Below, piece by piece: positions 1 through 5,961 of a stretch of DNA of 9,110 nucleotides. Made by a program: the position numbers and the translations under genes. Source of the DNA: Agaricicola taiwanensis_A (lineage in GTDB: Bacteria; Pseudomonadota; Alphaproteobacteria; Rhizobiales; Methylopilaceae); the NCBI GenBank assembly GCA_040394255.1, contig JBEBSP010000110.1, forward strand, positions 1 through 9,110, read 5' to 3'. The notes under the pieces were generated by a model. It was given only the letters and a program-made list of their open reading frames with translations. It was not told the DNA's origin and ran no database searches. Within the stretch, counting starts at the first letter, position 1. The number at the start of each line of letters is the position of its first letter.

Positions 1-95
1 AGATCGCCTCGGGCGTCGCCGACGGCGACGTGGTGGTGACCGCGCCGCTGCCGGACTTGAAGCCCGACACCGCCATCCGCATCGCGCGGCTGTGA
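1..95 (+). CDS. C-terminal end of an RND efflux periplasmic adaptor (membrane-fusion protein), partial
   Basis: The frame starting at base 3 is open from the window edge to a TGA at 93-95 and gives 30 residues ending in DTAIRIARL. The stretch reading SGVADGDVVVTAPLPDL resembles the closing beta strands of HlyD/AcrA-type adaptors, where a conserved 'G(L)xxGDxVVxxG' strand near the C-terminus is followed by a short tail. Family knowledge: these proteins bridge the inner-membrane RND pump to the outer-membrane channel and are normally encoded just upstream of the permease, as here. The identification relies on this short piece plus the permease gene that follows, so it is mainly contextual. Oddly, the gap to the permease is 210 bp and is mostly filled by a palindromic repeat that begins inside this gene's stop codon; adaptor and permease genes are usually much closer. 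The start and most of the protein lie outside the window. Confidence 0.62.
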   Translation, partial: IASGVADGDVVVTAPLPDLKPDTAIRIARL

Positions 96-213
96 GAATG
101 GGTGATGCCGGGCTGCAAACGCCGCTTTCCTGCGCTCCGGTGCTCACCTACTGAAGTAGGCTCCGCTCCGGTGCTCGAAAAGCAACGTTTTCGCCTCGGC
201 CTGACCCATTCTC
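94..213. repeat. Palindromic intergenic repeat, full copy 1 (120 bp)
   Basis: The outer arms GAGAATGGGT (94-103) and ACCCATTCTC (204-213) are perfect reverse complements. Pairing continues imperfectly inward: over the outer 28 positions I count about 20 Watson-Crick pairs plus wobbles. At the apex is a hairpin CCTAC-TGAA-GTAGG (147-160), flanked by two direct copies of CGCTCCGGTGCTC (133-145 and 164-176). A second near-full copy lies at 5242-5360 and an internally deleted one at 4348-4392. The left end overlaps the TGA stop of the upstream adaptor gene. The general class is like the small palindromic mosaic repeats of rhizobia and Brucella (RIME, Bru-RS), but I cannot assign it to a named family. 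Its position between adaptor and permease genes means that any transcript covering both would carry this hairpin. Confidence 0.88.
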
Positions 214-231
214 AAACGATCTTTGAATGGG
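205..231. repeat. Secondary inverted repeat overlapping the right arm of repeat copy 1
   Basis: CCCATTC (205-211) is reverse-complementary to GAATGGG (225-231), with CAAA and TTT elements inside the loop that could extend pairing. The left half is the right arm of repeat copy 1, so this segment can pair either back to 96-102 or forward to 225-231. The rest of the gap, 232-305, holds only a short GCCCG/CGGGC hairpin (258-273) and a weak AGGA (287-290) before the permease start. I see no convincing promoter there. Confidence 0.5.
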
Positions 232-305
232 TGGGATGTTTTGACCGCGTCCCTTCCGCCCGCACCAACGGGCCTATGACCACCGTAGGATGAAAGCTTA
301 AGCCC

Positions 306-3300
306 ATGTTCCTGACCCGCATCAGCGTCGACAATCCGGTCTTCGCCAGCATGATGATGCTGGCGCTGGTGGTGATCGGCCTGTTCGGCTTCGCCCGGCT
401 CGGCGTCGACCAGTTCCCCGATGTCGACCTTCCGATCGTGGTGGTCTCCACCGCCTACACCGGGGCCGCGCCGGAGACGGTCGAGAGCGAGGTGACGCGC
501 AAGGTCGAGGACGCGGTCAACACCATCGGCGGCATCGACACCATCACCTCGGAATCCTACGAGGGGCGCTCGCTGGTGATCGTGCAGTTCGAGCTGGACG
601 TCGATTCCCGCGCCGCCGCGCAGGAGGTGCGCGACCGCGTCTCGCGGCTGGAGGCCAGCTTCGCCGACGAGGTCGACACCCCGCAGATCATGCGCTTCAA
701 CCCCGACGACCAGCCGATCCTGTCGCTGGCGGTCAGCTCGGGCACGAAGACGCTGCCGCAGCTCACCTCGATCGCCAACGAGACCATCACCAAGCGTCTC
801 GGCATGGTCTCCGGCGTCGGCCAGACCACGGTGGTCGGCGGCTCGGAGCGGCAGGTGGCCGTCATGGTCGCGCCGGAGCGGCTCGACGCGCTCGGCATCA
901 GCGTCACCGAGGTGATGGAGGCGATCCGGCGCGAGAACCAGGACATCGCCGCGGGCGACATCCAGTCCGGCATCAACCAGCGCATCATCACGGTCGAGGG
1001 CCGGCTGGACGATCCGGAGGATTTCAAACGGATCATCGTCGCCCAGCGCGGCGGCCATCCGGTCTATCTCCACGAAGTGGCCGAGGTGATCGACCAGGGG
1101 GCGGAACTGACAAGCCGCGCGCTCTACAACGGCGCACCGGCGCTGGGCATCGACATCGTCAAGACGCAAGGGGCGAACACCGTGCAGGTGGCGCGCGACC
1201 TGCGGACCGAGATTGGCAAGCTGTCGGTGGAGCTCAACGCCGAGGACATCTCGCTGAAGATCTCGCGCGACAATTCCACCGCCATCACCAATTCCGTCAC
1301 CGACGTGCAGAACACGCTGATCGAGGGCGGCCTCCTGACCATCGCCATCGTGTTCCTGTTCCTCAATTCCTGGCGCTCGACCGTCATCACCGCGCTGACC
1401 CTGCCGATCTCGGTGATGGGCACCTTCGCGGTGATCTATTTCCTCGGCTTCACGCTCAACACCATGACGCTGATGGCGCTGTCGCTGGCCATCGGCATCC
1501 TGATCGACGACGCCATCGTGGTGCGCGAGAACATCACGCGCCACCTCGCCATGGGCAAGAGCCATTACCGCGCCGCGCTGGAGGGCACCAACGAGATCGG
1601 CCTGGCCGTGCTGGCGACGACGCTCTCCATCGTGGCGGTGTTCCTGCCGGTGGCCTTCATGGGCGGCATCATCGGCCGCTTCTTCCTCCAGTTCGGCGTC
1701 ACCGTCTCGGTGGCGGTGCTGATCTCGCTGTTCGTCGCCTTCACGCTCGACCCCATGCTGTCCAGCGTCTGGTATGATCCGCACGCCCACAGGGGCGCGA
1801 AACGCGGCCCCGTCGGACGGCTCGTGGGGCGCTTCGACGATGGCTTCGAGCGGCTGTCGGGCGGCTACCGGCACGTCATCCGCTGGAGCTTGCGGCACCG
1901 CTTCGCGATGATGCTCGCGGCGGGCGCGGTCTTCATCGGCAGTCTTTTCCTCGTGCCGCTGATCGGCGGCGAGTTCGTGCCGCCGGGCGATCAGGGCGAG
2001 TTCGCGGTCAAGGTCGAGGCGCCGCAAGGGGCTTCGCTGGACTACACGGTCGCCAAGGTGGCCCAGGTCGAGGCGGCGCTGCGCGAATTCCCCGAGGTGT
2101 CCGGGCTCTACAGCACCGTCAACGCCAGCGGCGCGCGTGGCTTCAACGAGGCCAACATCCACGTTTCCATGGTGCCGAAGGCGGAGCGCAAGCGCACGCC
2201 GCTCGACCTCGCCGAGCCGCTGCGCCAGCGGTTCACCGCCATCGCCGGGGCGACCATCTCGGTCAACCAGCCCGGCGCGGTCGGCGGCGAGGGCAACACC
2301 AAGCCGCTCCAGCTCAGCCTGCTGGGCGACAGCACCGAGGAGCTGAAGCGCCTGTCCACCGAGATCATGACGGCGCTGGAGGCGATCCCCGGCGCGGTCG
2401 AGGTGGACTCCTCCATGGAGGACGAGCGCCCGACGCTGGCGGTGCGGGTGCGCAAGGAAGCCGCGAGCGATCTCGGCGTCTCGCTCCAGACCATCGGCGA
2501 TACGCTCCGGCCCCTGATCGCGGGCGACGCCGTTTCGGTGTGGAACGCCCCCAACGGCGAGACCTACGACGTCATGGTGCGCCTGCCCGCCGACCAGCGG
2601 CAGAACGCGGATTCGCTGCGCAATCTCCTGGTGCGCTCGTCCAAGACCGGCGCGGAGGGCCAGGCCATCAACGTCCATCTCGACCAGGTGGCCGACATCG
2701 TGCCCTCGGTCGCGGCGGACACCATCAGCCGCAAGGACCTGAGGCGGCAGGTGCTGATCTCGGCCAATGTCTCCGGACGGGCGCTGGGCGAGGTGACGGC
2801 GGACCTCAACACGGCGCTGGCCCGGATCGAGCTGCCGCCCGGCTACCGCATCGTGTTCGGCGGCGACACCGAGAACATGCAGGACAGCATCGGCTATGCG
2901 GTGCAGGCGCTCGGCCTCGCCGTGATCTTCATCTACCTGATCCTGGCCTCGCAGTTCGGCTCGTTCCTTCAGCCCTTCGCCATCATGGCGACACTGCCGC
3001 TGTCGCTGGTGGGCGTGCTGCTCGGCCTGCTCGCCACGGGATCGACGCTCAACATCTTCTCCATCATCGGCTTCATCATGCTGATGGGTCTCGTCACCAA
3101 GAACGCCATCCTCCTGGTGGATTTCTCCAACCAGGAGCGGGCGCGGGGCCTCTCGCTGCACGACAGCCTGGTCGAGGCCGGGTCGGTGCGGCTGCGGCCC
3201 ATCGTGATGACCACGCTGGCCATGATCTTCGGCATGCTGCCGCTCGCCCTCGGCCTCGGCGAGGGCGGCGAGCAGCGCGCCCCCATGGCCCATGCGGTGA

Positions 3301-3440
3301 TCGGCGGGCTGATCTCCTCCACCGTGCTGACGCTGGTCGTGGTGCCGGTGATCCTGAGCTATCTCGACGGCTTCCAGCGCCGCATCGCGCGGTTCCTGCC
3401 GAAGGCGCCGGTGGAGACCGAACCGAACGCGCAGGTGTAG
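306..3440 (+). CDS. RND-family multidrug efflux permease (AcrB/HAE-1-like inner-membrane subunit)
   Basis: This 1044-residue protein has the length and organisation of AcrB-type proton-driven exporters. The N-terminus MFLTRISVDNPVFASMMM is the usual first transmembrane helix entry and fixes the ATG at 306. A periplasmic porter domain follows (about residues 35-330), then TM2-6 with the TM4 signature GILIDDAIVV. D401 and D402 there correspond to the proton-relay aspartates of AcrB. A cytoplasmic linker, TM7 near residue 535, the second porter domain and a final membrane block come next. K932 in TKNAILLVDF matches the essential TM10 lysine. The protein works as a trimer with the adaptor encoded upstream and an outer-membrane factor not seen here. 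It looks like the HAE-1 (organic substrate) group rather than a CzcA metal pump, but the substrate cannot be read from sequence. The ribosome-binding site is weak (AGGA at 287-290, 15 nt from the ATG). The reading frame is intact and no key residue is missing. Confidence 0.95.
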   Translation: MFLTRISVDNPVFASMMMLALVVIGLFGFARLGVDQFPDVDLPIVVVSTAYTGAAPETVESEVTRKVEDAVNTIGGIDTITSESYEGRSLVIVQFELDVDSRAAAQEVRDRVSRLEASFADEVDTPQIMRFNPDDQPILSLAVSSGTKTLPQLTSIANETITKRLGMVSGVGQTTVVGGSERQVAVMVAPERLDALGISVTEVMEAIRRENQDIAAGDIQSGINQRIITVEGRLDDPEDFKRIIVAQRGGHPVYLHEVAEVIDQGAELTSRALYNGAPALGIDIVKTQGANTVQVARDLRTEIGKLSVELNAEDISLKISRDNSTAITNSVTDVQNTLIEGGLLTIAIVFLFLNSWRSTVITALTLPISVMGTFAVIYFLGFTLNTMTLMALSLAIGILIDDAIVVRENITRHLAMGKSHYRAALEGTNEIGLAVLATTLSIVAVFLPVAFMGGIIGRFFLQFGVTVSVAVLISLFVAFTLDPMLSSVWYDPHAHRGAKRGPVGRLVGRFDDGFERLSGGYRHVIRWSLRHRFAMMLAAGAVFIGSLFLVPLIGGEFVPPGDQGEFAVKVEAPQGASLDYTVAKVAQVEAALREFPEVSGLYSTVNASGARGFNEANIHVSMVPKAERKRTPLDLAEPLRQRFTAIAGATISVNQPGAVGGEGNTKPLQLSLLGDSTEELKRLSTEIMTALEAIPGAVEVDSSMEDERPTLAVRVRKEAASDLGVSLQTIGDTLRPLIAGDAVSVWNAPNGETYDVMVRLPADQRQNADSLRNLLVRSSKTGAEGQAINVHLDQVADIVPSVAADTISRKDLRRQVLISANVSGRALGEVTADLNTALARIELPPGYRIVFGGDTENMQDSIGYAVQALGLAVIFIYLILASQFGSFLQPFAIMATLPLSLVGVLLGLLATGSTLNIFSIIGFIMLMGLVTKNAILLVDFSNQERARGLSLHDSLVEAGSVRLRPIVMTTLAMIFGMLPLALGLGEGGEQRAPMAHAVIGGLISSTVLTLVVVPVILSYLDGFQRRIARFLPKAPVETEPNAQV

Positions 3441-3447
3441 ACCCTCC

Positions 3448-3467
3448 GGCGGCGAAAAGCCGCTCTT
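3448..3467 (+). terminator. Weak candidate intrinsic terminator after the RND permease gene
   Basis: Eight bases after the permease stop, GCGGC (3449-3453), loop GAAAA and GCCGC (3459-3463) form a 5-bp GC hairpin, extendable by one G-T wobble. It is followed only by TCTT rather than a full T-run. It lies where a terminator is expected, before the separate promoter region of the next gene, but the T-tract is poor. Confidence 0.3.
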
Positions 3468-3492
3468 GCGCTCATTGTGTCGACAATATACT
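3465..3492 (+). promoter_or_regulatory. Putative sigma70-type promoter for the Grx-DinB gene pair
   Basis: TATACT at 3487-3492 is a 5-of-6 match to the -10 consensus in an otherwise GC-rich region. CTTGCG at 3465-3470 lies 16 nt upstream and resembles the CTTGAC -35 common in alphaproteobacteria, though it is a weaker match. A start site near 3499 would leave a leader of about 80 nt before the ATG at 3579. The -10 box falls inside the dyad at 3471-3523, so a protein bound there would be expected to interfere with RNA polymerase. This is inferred from sequence alone. Confidence 0.45.
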
Positions 3493-3523
3493 TATTACGG
3501 GACATAAGTGTCGTCACAATGAG
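3471..3523. promoter_or_regulatory. AT-rich interrupted dyad, candidate operator
   Basis: Left and right halves match as nested inverted repeats. CTCATTGTG (3471-3479) pairs with CACAATGAG (3515-3523), CGACA (3481-3485) with TGTCG (3509-3513), and CTTAT (3491-3495) with ATAAG (3504-3508), around an 8-base centre. Only T3480/T3514 and the left-side ATATA are unpaired, giving 19 paired positions. Its inner part, ACTTAT-8-ATAAGT, looks like a symmetric repressor site, and TTGT-GTCG-ACAA on the left is a smaller palindrome. It overlaps a -10-like box. It could be an operator for a dimeric regulator or, if transcribed, an RNA hairpin. It has no counterpart before the second paralogue, which suggests that both genes are driven from here. 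I cannot name the regulator. Confidence 0.6.
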
Positions 3524-3564
3524 CCTTGCCGAGGACCGCGCCGGCCCCCGAATACAGGCCATGC

Positions 3565-3569
3565 GGGAG
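3565..3569 (+). promoter_or_regulatory. Ribosome-binding site that decides the start of the first Grx-DinB gene
   Basis: GGGAG lies 9 nt before the ATG at 3579. The same GCGGGAGAA context precedes the second paralogue's ATG. In-frame ATGs further upstream (3477, 3519) lie inside the dyad and have no such site. Confidence 0.7.
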
Positions 3570-3578
3570 AAAACCTCG

Positions 3579-4340
3579 ATGCAACAGCAATCCCAACCCA
3601 TCCGCCTGTTCTGGCAGCCCGGCTGTTCGGCCTGCGTCGCCATCAAGGAGATGCTCACCGAGCAGGGAATCGCGTTCGAATCCGTCAACGTCCTGGAAAA
3701 CCAGGCCGGACTTGAAGAGATGCAGCGCCGCGGCATCATGGCCCTGCCGCTGGTGTTCCGCGGCGAGGACATGGTGTTCGGCCAGTCGCTGGACGATGTC
3801 GCCAAATTCGTCGGCGTCGACCGAGGCATGGGCCGCCTGTCCTCGAAGGTGCTGATGGGCAAGCTGACCCAGGTGCTCGACATCGCGCTCGGCCTGATCG
3901 AACAGGAGCCGGAGGACAAGCTGCTGCAGCGGCTGATCCCCGAGCGCCCGCGCACCATCCGCGAGGTCTCGTCCCACATCTTCCAGATCGCCGAGGCCTT
4001 CATGGCGGTGATGGACAAGGGGCTGCTGGACAGCCGGATCATCATCAACGACCGCTACGTCCATCTCGACACCAAGGCCAAGATCCTCACCTACGCGCGC
4101 GGCGTCCGGGCGGACCTCGCCGCCTGGATCGCGGCCAATCCGGACATGGGCGGCGAGCGGCCGGTCAAGACCTATTACGGCGAGCAGCCCGCCTCGCAGA
4201 TCCTGGAGCGCACCACCTGGCATTCGACCCAGCACACCCGCCAGCTCGATCATGTGCTGTCGAAGCTGATCGGCACGCCCAGCGCCATGGACCCGGCGAT
4301 CTACGAGGGGCTGCCGATGCCGAAGGAACTGTGGGATTGA
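3579..4340 (+). CDS. Glutaredoxin-DinB/YfiT-like fusion protein, paralogue 1
   Basis: The protein has 253 residues. Residues 8-80 are a thioredoxin-fold glutaredoxin-like domain, with the active site WQPGCSAC (C16, C19), a LPLV segment giving a candidate cis-proline (P57), and a closing QSLDDVAKFVGV helix. Residues about 90-230 look like a DinB/YfiT four-helix bundle. H133 in SSHIFQIAEAF and the HxxxH pair H215/H219 in WHSTQHTRQLDHVL are in the pattern of the three metal ligands of that superfamily. Family knowledge: DinB/YfiT proteins include bacillithiol transferases and mycothiol-dependent maleylpyruvate isomerase, so a thiol-dependent transferase or dethiolation role is reasonable, but the substrate is unknown. 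There is no signal peptide, so a cytoplasmic location is likely. The ATG at 3579 is chosen over the longer frame from 3477 because of its ribosome-binding site, the MQQQ start shared with the paralogue, and the promoter dyad covering the longer start. The fold assignment of the second half is by motif only. Confidence 0.83.
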   Translation: MQQQSQPIRLFWQPGCSACVAIKEMLTEQGIAFESVNVLENQAGLEEMQRRGIMALPLVFRGEDMVFGQSLDDVAKFVGVDRGMGRLSSKVLMGKLTQVLDIALGLIEQEPEDKLLQRLIPERPRTIREVSSHIFQIAEAFMAVMDKGLLDSRIIINDRYVHLDTKAKILTYARGVRADLAAWIAANPDMGGERPVKTYYGEQPASQILERTTWHSTQHTRQLDHVLSKLIGTPSAMDPAIYEGLPMPKELWD

Positions 4341-4347
4341 GGCCATT

Positions 4348-4392
4348 CGAGAACGGGTGATGCCGGCCTGCAAACGGCCTGACCCCGTCTCG
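4348..4392. repeat. Internally deleted copy of the palindromic repeat (45 bp)
   Basis: This element begins 7 bp after the stop of the first Grx-DinB gene. Its left part GGGTGATGCCGG and CTGCAAACG, and its right part CGGCCTGACCC, match the outer thirds of copy 1; about 75 bp of the centre, including the apical hairpin and both direct repeats, is absent. Outer arms CGAGA (4348-4352) and TCTCG (4388-4392) pair, CGGG (4354-4357) pairs with CCCG (4384-4387), and GCCG (4362-4365) pairs with CGGC (4375-4378), so it still folds as a hairpin. The flanking AACGATCT (4393-4400) is also shared with copy 1 (215-222). The rest of the intergenic space to 4456 shows nothing further that I can support. Confidence 0.75.
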
Positions 4393-4456
4393 AACGATCT
4401 CAAACGCCGGTCGCGAATGAAACACCAAGCCTCGCCGCTCAAGGCCGGGGCACAGC

Positions 4457-4461
4457 GGGAG
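4457..4461 (+). promoter_or_regulatory. Ribosome-binding site of the second Grx-DinB gene
   Basis: GGGAG lies 7 nt before the ATG at 4469, in the same GCGGGAGAA context as the site of the first paralogue. It supports the MQQQ start in both genes. Confidence 0.65.
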
Positions 4462-4468
4462 AAGCGCC

Positions 4469-5239
4469 ATGCAGCAACAGCAACAGCCGAACGAGACCAT
4501 CCGTTATTTCTGGCAGCCGGGCTGCTCGGCCTGCGTCAAGGTCAAGGAGATGCTGACCGAGTACAACATCCCCTTCGTCTCCATCAACGTGCTGGAGGAC
4601 CCTTCCGGCATGGAGGAGTTGCAGCGCCGGGGCATCCGGGCGCTGCCGATCGTGCTGCGTGGCGAGGAGATGACCTTCTGCCAGTCGCTGGACGATGTCG
4701 CCAGGTTCATCGGCGTGACCCGGAACGTGCAGCGCCTGCCCTCCGACGTTCTGGAGAAGAGGTGGTCCTATGCCCTCGACCGGGCGCTGGAGATCATCGA
4801 AAGGATGCCCGAGGCGCGGCTTGGCGAGCGGGCCTTCCACGAGCGCCCGCGCAGCCTGCTGGAGCTGTCGTACCACGTGTTCCAGATACCCGAGGCCTTC
4901 ATGGCGGTGATGGACAAGGGGCTGGAGGACACGCGTCCGATCGTCAACGGCATCTATCCCCATCTCGACACACGCGAGAAGGTGCTGGCCTATGCGCGCG
5001 GCATCCGGTCCGATCTCGCCGCCTGGTTCGCCGCCAACCCCGAGCGGGGCGCGGGCCGCACGGTCAAGACCTACTGGGGCATGCAGCCGGCCGAGCAGCT
5101 GCTGGAGCGCTTCACCTGGCATTCGACCCAGCACACCCGCCAGATCGACCACGTGCTGTCCGAGGAAACCGGCGCTCCGAGCCTGATCGACGCGTCGGTC
5201 TATGAGGGACTGCCGCTGCCGAAGGGCATGTGGGACTGA
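4469..5239 (+). CDS. Glutaredoxin-DinB/YfiT-like fusion protein, paralogue 2
   Basis: The 256-residue protein aligns with its upstream neighbour along the whole length, with only three extra residues near the N-terminus; identity is roughly 60% by eye. The glutaredoxin-like domain keeps the CSAC site (C19, C22) and the LPIV segment (P60). The DinB-like domain keeps H136 in LSYHVFQIPEAF and H218/H222 in WHSTQHTRQIDHVL. The most conserved blocks between the two proteins surround these residues (PEAFMAVMDKGL-like segment, HLDT, WHSTQHTRQ), which suggests both are active. A difference is C71 (TFCQSLDD) where paralogue 1 has glycine; this is next to the expected glutathione-binding loop of glutaredoxins. 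The 128-bp gap contains a degenerate repeat but no convincing promoter, so co-transcription from the promoter at 3465-3492 is likely. The pair looks like an old tandem duplication that has since diverged. Function beyond thiol chemistry is unknown. Confidence 0.83.
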   Translation: MQQQQQPNETIRYFWQPGCSACVKVKEMLTEYNIPFVSINVLEDPSGMEELQRRGIRALPIVLRGEEMTFCQSLDDVARFIGVTRNVQRLPSDVLEKRWSYALDRALEIIERMPEARLGERAFHERPRSLLELSYHVFQIPEAFMAVMDKGLEDTRPIVNGIYPHLDTREKVLAYARGIRSDLAAWFAANPERGAGRTVKTYWGMQPAEQLLERFTWHSTQHTRQIDHVLSEETGAPSLIDASVYEGLPLPKGMWD

Positions 5240-5241
5240 GG

Positions 5242-5360
5242 GAAAATGGGTGAGCCGGGCTGCAAACGCCATTTTTCTGCGCTCCGGTGCTCACGTACTG
5301 ATGTACGCTCCGCTCCGGTGCTCGAAAGTTGACGTTTTCGCCACGGCCTGACCCATTTTC
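5242..5360. repeat. Palindromic intergenic repeat, full copy 2 (119 bp), between convergent genes
   Basis: GAAAATGGGT (5242-5251) and ACCCATTTTC (5351-5360) are perfect reverse complements. The apex is CGTAC-TGAT-GTACG (5294-5307), flanked by direct repeats CGCTCCGGTGCTC (5280-5292 and 5311-5323). It aligns end to end with copy 1 with one single-base gap. It fills nearly the whole space between the plus-strand Grx-DinB gene (stop 5239) and the minus-strand mobA gene, whose TGA stop (5361-5359) uses two bases of the repeat's right end. As a long hairpin with A/T-rich ends between two converging genes, it could stop transcription from both sides, although there is no long U-tract. Confidence 0.88.
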
Positions 5361-5961
5361 ACAACGCCGCCAAGGCCGTTTTTAAATCCTCTGGCGTGTT
5401 GATGTTGAAGAAGGGATCGCGGCCGCCCTCGTCGGCGAAAACCACGGCGGCATGGTCGCGCCGGATCACCCAGTCGATGACCGAGCAGGGCTCGTCCGTC
5501 AGCTCGCGCGCCAGCGCTTCCTCGACGCCGGGCGGCCAGAGGCCGACGGCGGGGTGCAGCCGGCCGCGCGAGGCGGCGATGACGATCCGTCCGGGCGCAT
5601 GGACCGCCGCGAAGCGGGCGGCCAGATCGGCGGGCAGGAAGGGGGTGTCCGCCGGAACGGTGACGAGCCCTTTGCTGCCGGGGGCCTGCCCGCGCGCCCA
5701 GATGAGACCGGCGAGCACGCCCGCCAGCGGGCCGCGATAGCCGGGCAGGGTGTCCGGCACGACCTCAAGGGCGAGCCCGGAAAAACGCGCCGGGTCGCCA
5801 TTGGCGTTGAGGATCAGCCGGTCGACCTGCGGGCCGAGCCGTTCGGCCACATGGGCGGCAAGCGGGCGGCCGGCAAGCTCGATCAGGCTCTTCTCCGCGC
5901 CCATGCGGCGCGACTGCCCGCCCGCGAGGATGACGCCGATGAGGCCCCCCGCCTCAGGCAC
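5359..5961 (-). CDS. mobA: Molybdenum cofactor guanylyltransferase
   Basis: The 200-residue protein matches MobA in length and motifs. The N-terminal nucleotide-binding signature LAGGQSRRMGAEK spans residues 12-24. YRGPLAGVLAGL follows at about 75-86, PADTPFLP at 103-110 provides the likely Mg-binding D105, and NINTPEDL near the C-terminus (186-193) is the usual family ending. MobA attaches GMP from GTP to molybdopterin-bound Mo to form the MGD cofactor in the cytoplasm. The adjacent NasA belongs to the family using bis-MGD, so linkage makes functional sense. The start is GTG at 5961, overlapping the end of cysG by 8 bp. No strong ribosome-binding site precedes it, so translational coupling to cysG is likely. 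There is no fused MobB domain. The stop codon lies in the edge of the palindromic repeat. Confidence 0.93.
   Translation of the reverse strand: MPEAGGLIGVILAGGQSRRMGAEKSLIELAGRPLAAHVAERLGPQVDRLILNANGDPARFSGLALEVVPDTLPGYRGPLAGVLAGLIWARGQAPGSKGLVTVPADTPFLPADLAARFAAVHAPGRIVIAASRGRLHPAVGLWPPGVEEALARELTDEPCSVIDWVIRRDHAAVVFADEGGRDPFFNINTPEDLKTALAAL

Noticed and set aside
94..213. The repeat as an insertion sequence or CRISPR unit
   Set aside because: It encodes no transposase, no flanking target duplication is visible, and the copies are isolated rather than regularly spaced with spacers.
258..273. GCCCG/CGGGC hairpin before the RND gene as a terminator
   Set aside because: The stem is only 5 bp and has no following T-tract; a terminator here would also cut off the permease gene.
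144..3293. A 1049-codon open frame on the minus strand across the whole RND permease gene
   Set aside because: Its product is a low-complexity protein rich in H, D, R, G and A with no recognisable domain, and it lies opposite a clear RND permease. Such long antisense frames are typical of high-GC genes with third-position GC bias.
3477..3578. N-terminal extension of the first Grx-DinB gene (34 extra residues)
   Set aside because: The extension covers the dyad and likely promoter, has no counterpart in the paralogue, and lacks a ribosome-binding site, whereas the ATG at 3579 has one.
2540..3715. A 391-codon plus-strand frame overlapping the end of the RND gene
   Set aside because: Out-of-frame shadow, rich in R, G, A and H, running through the permease stop region and the promoter dyad without its own start signals.
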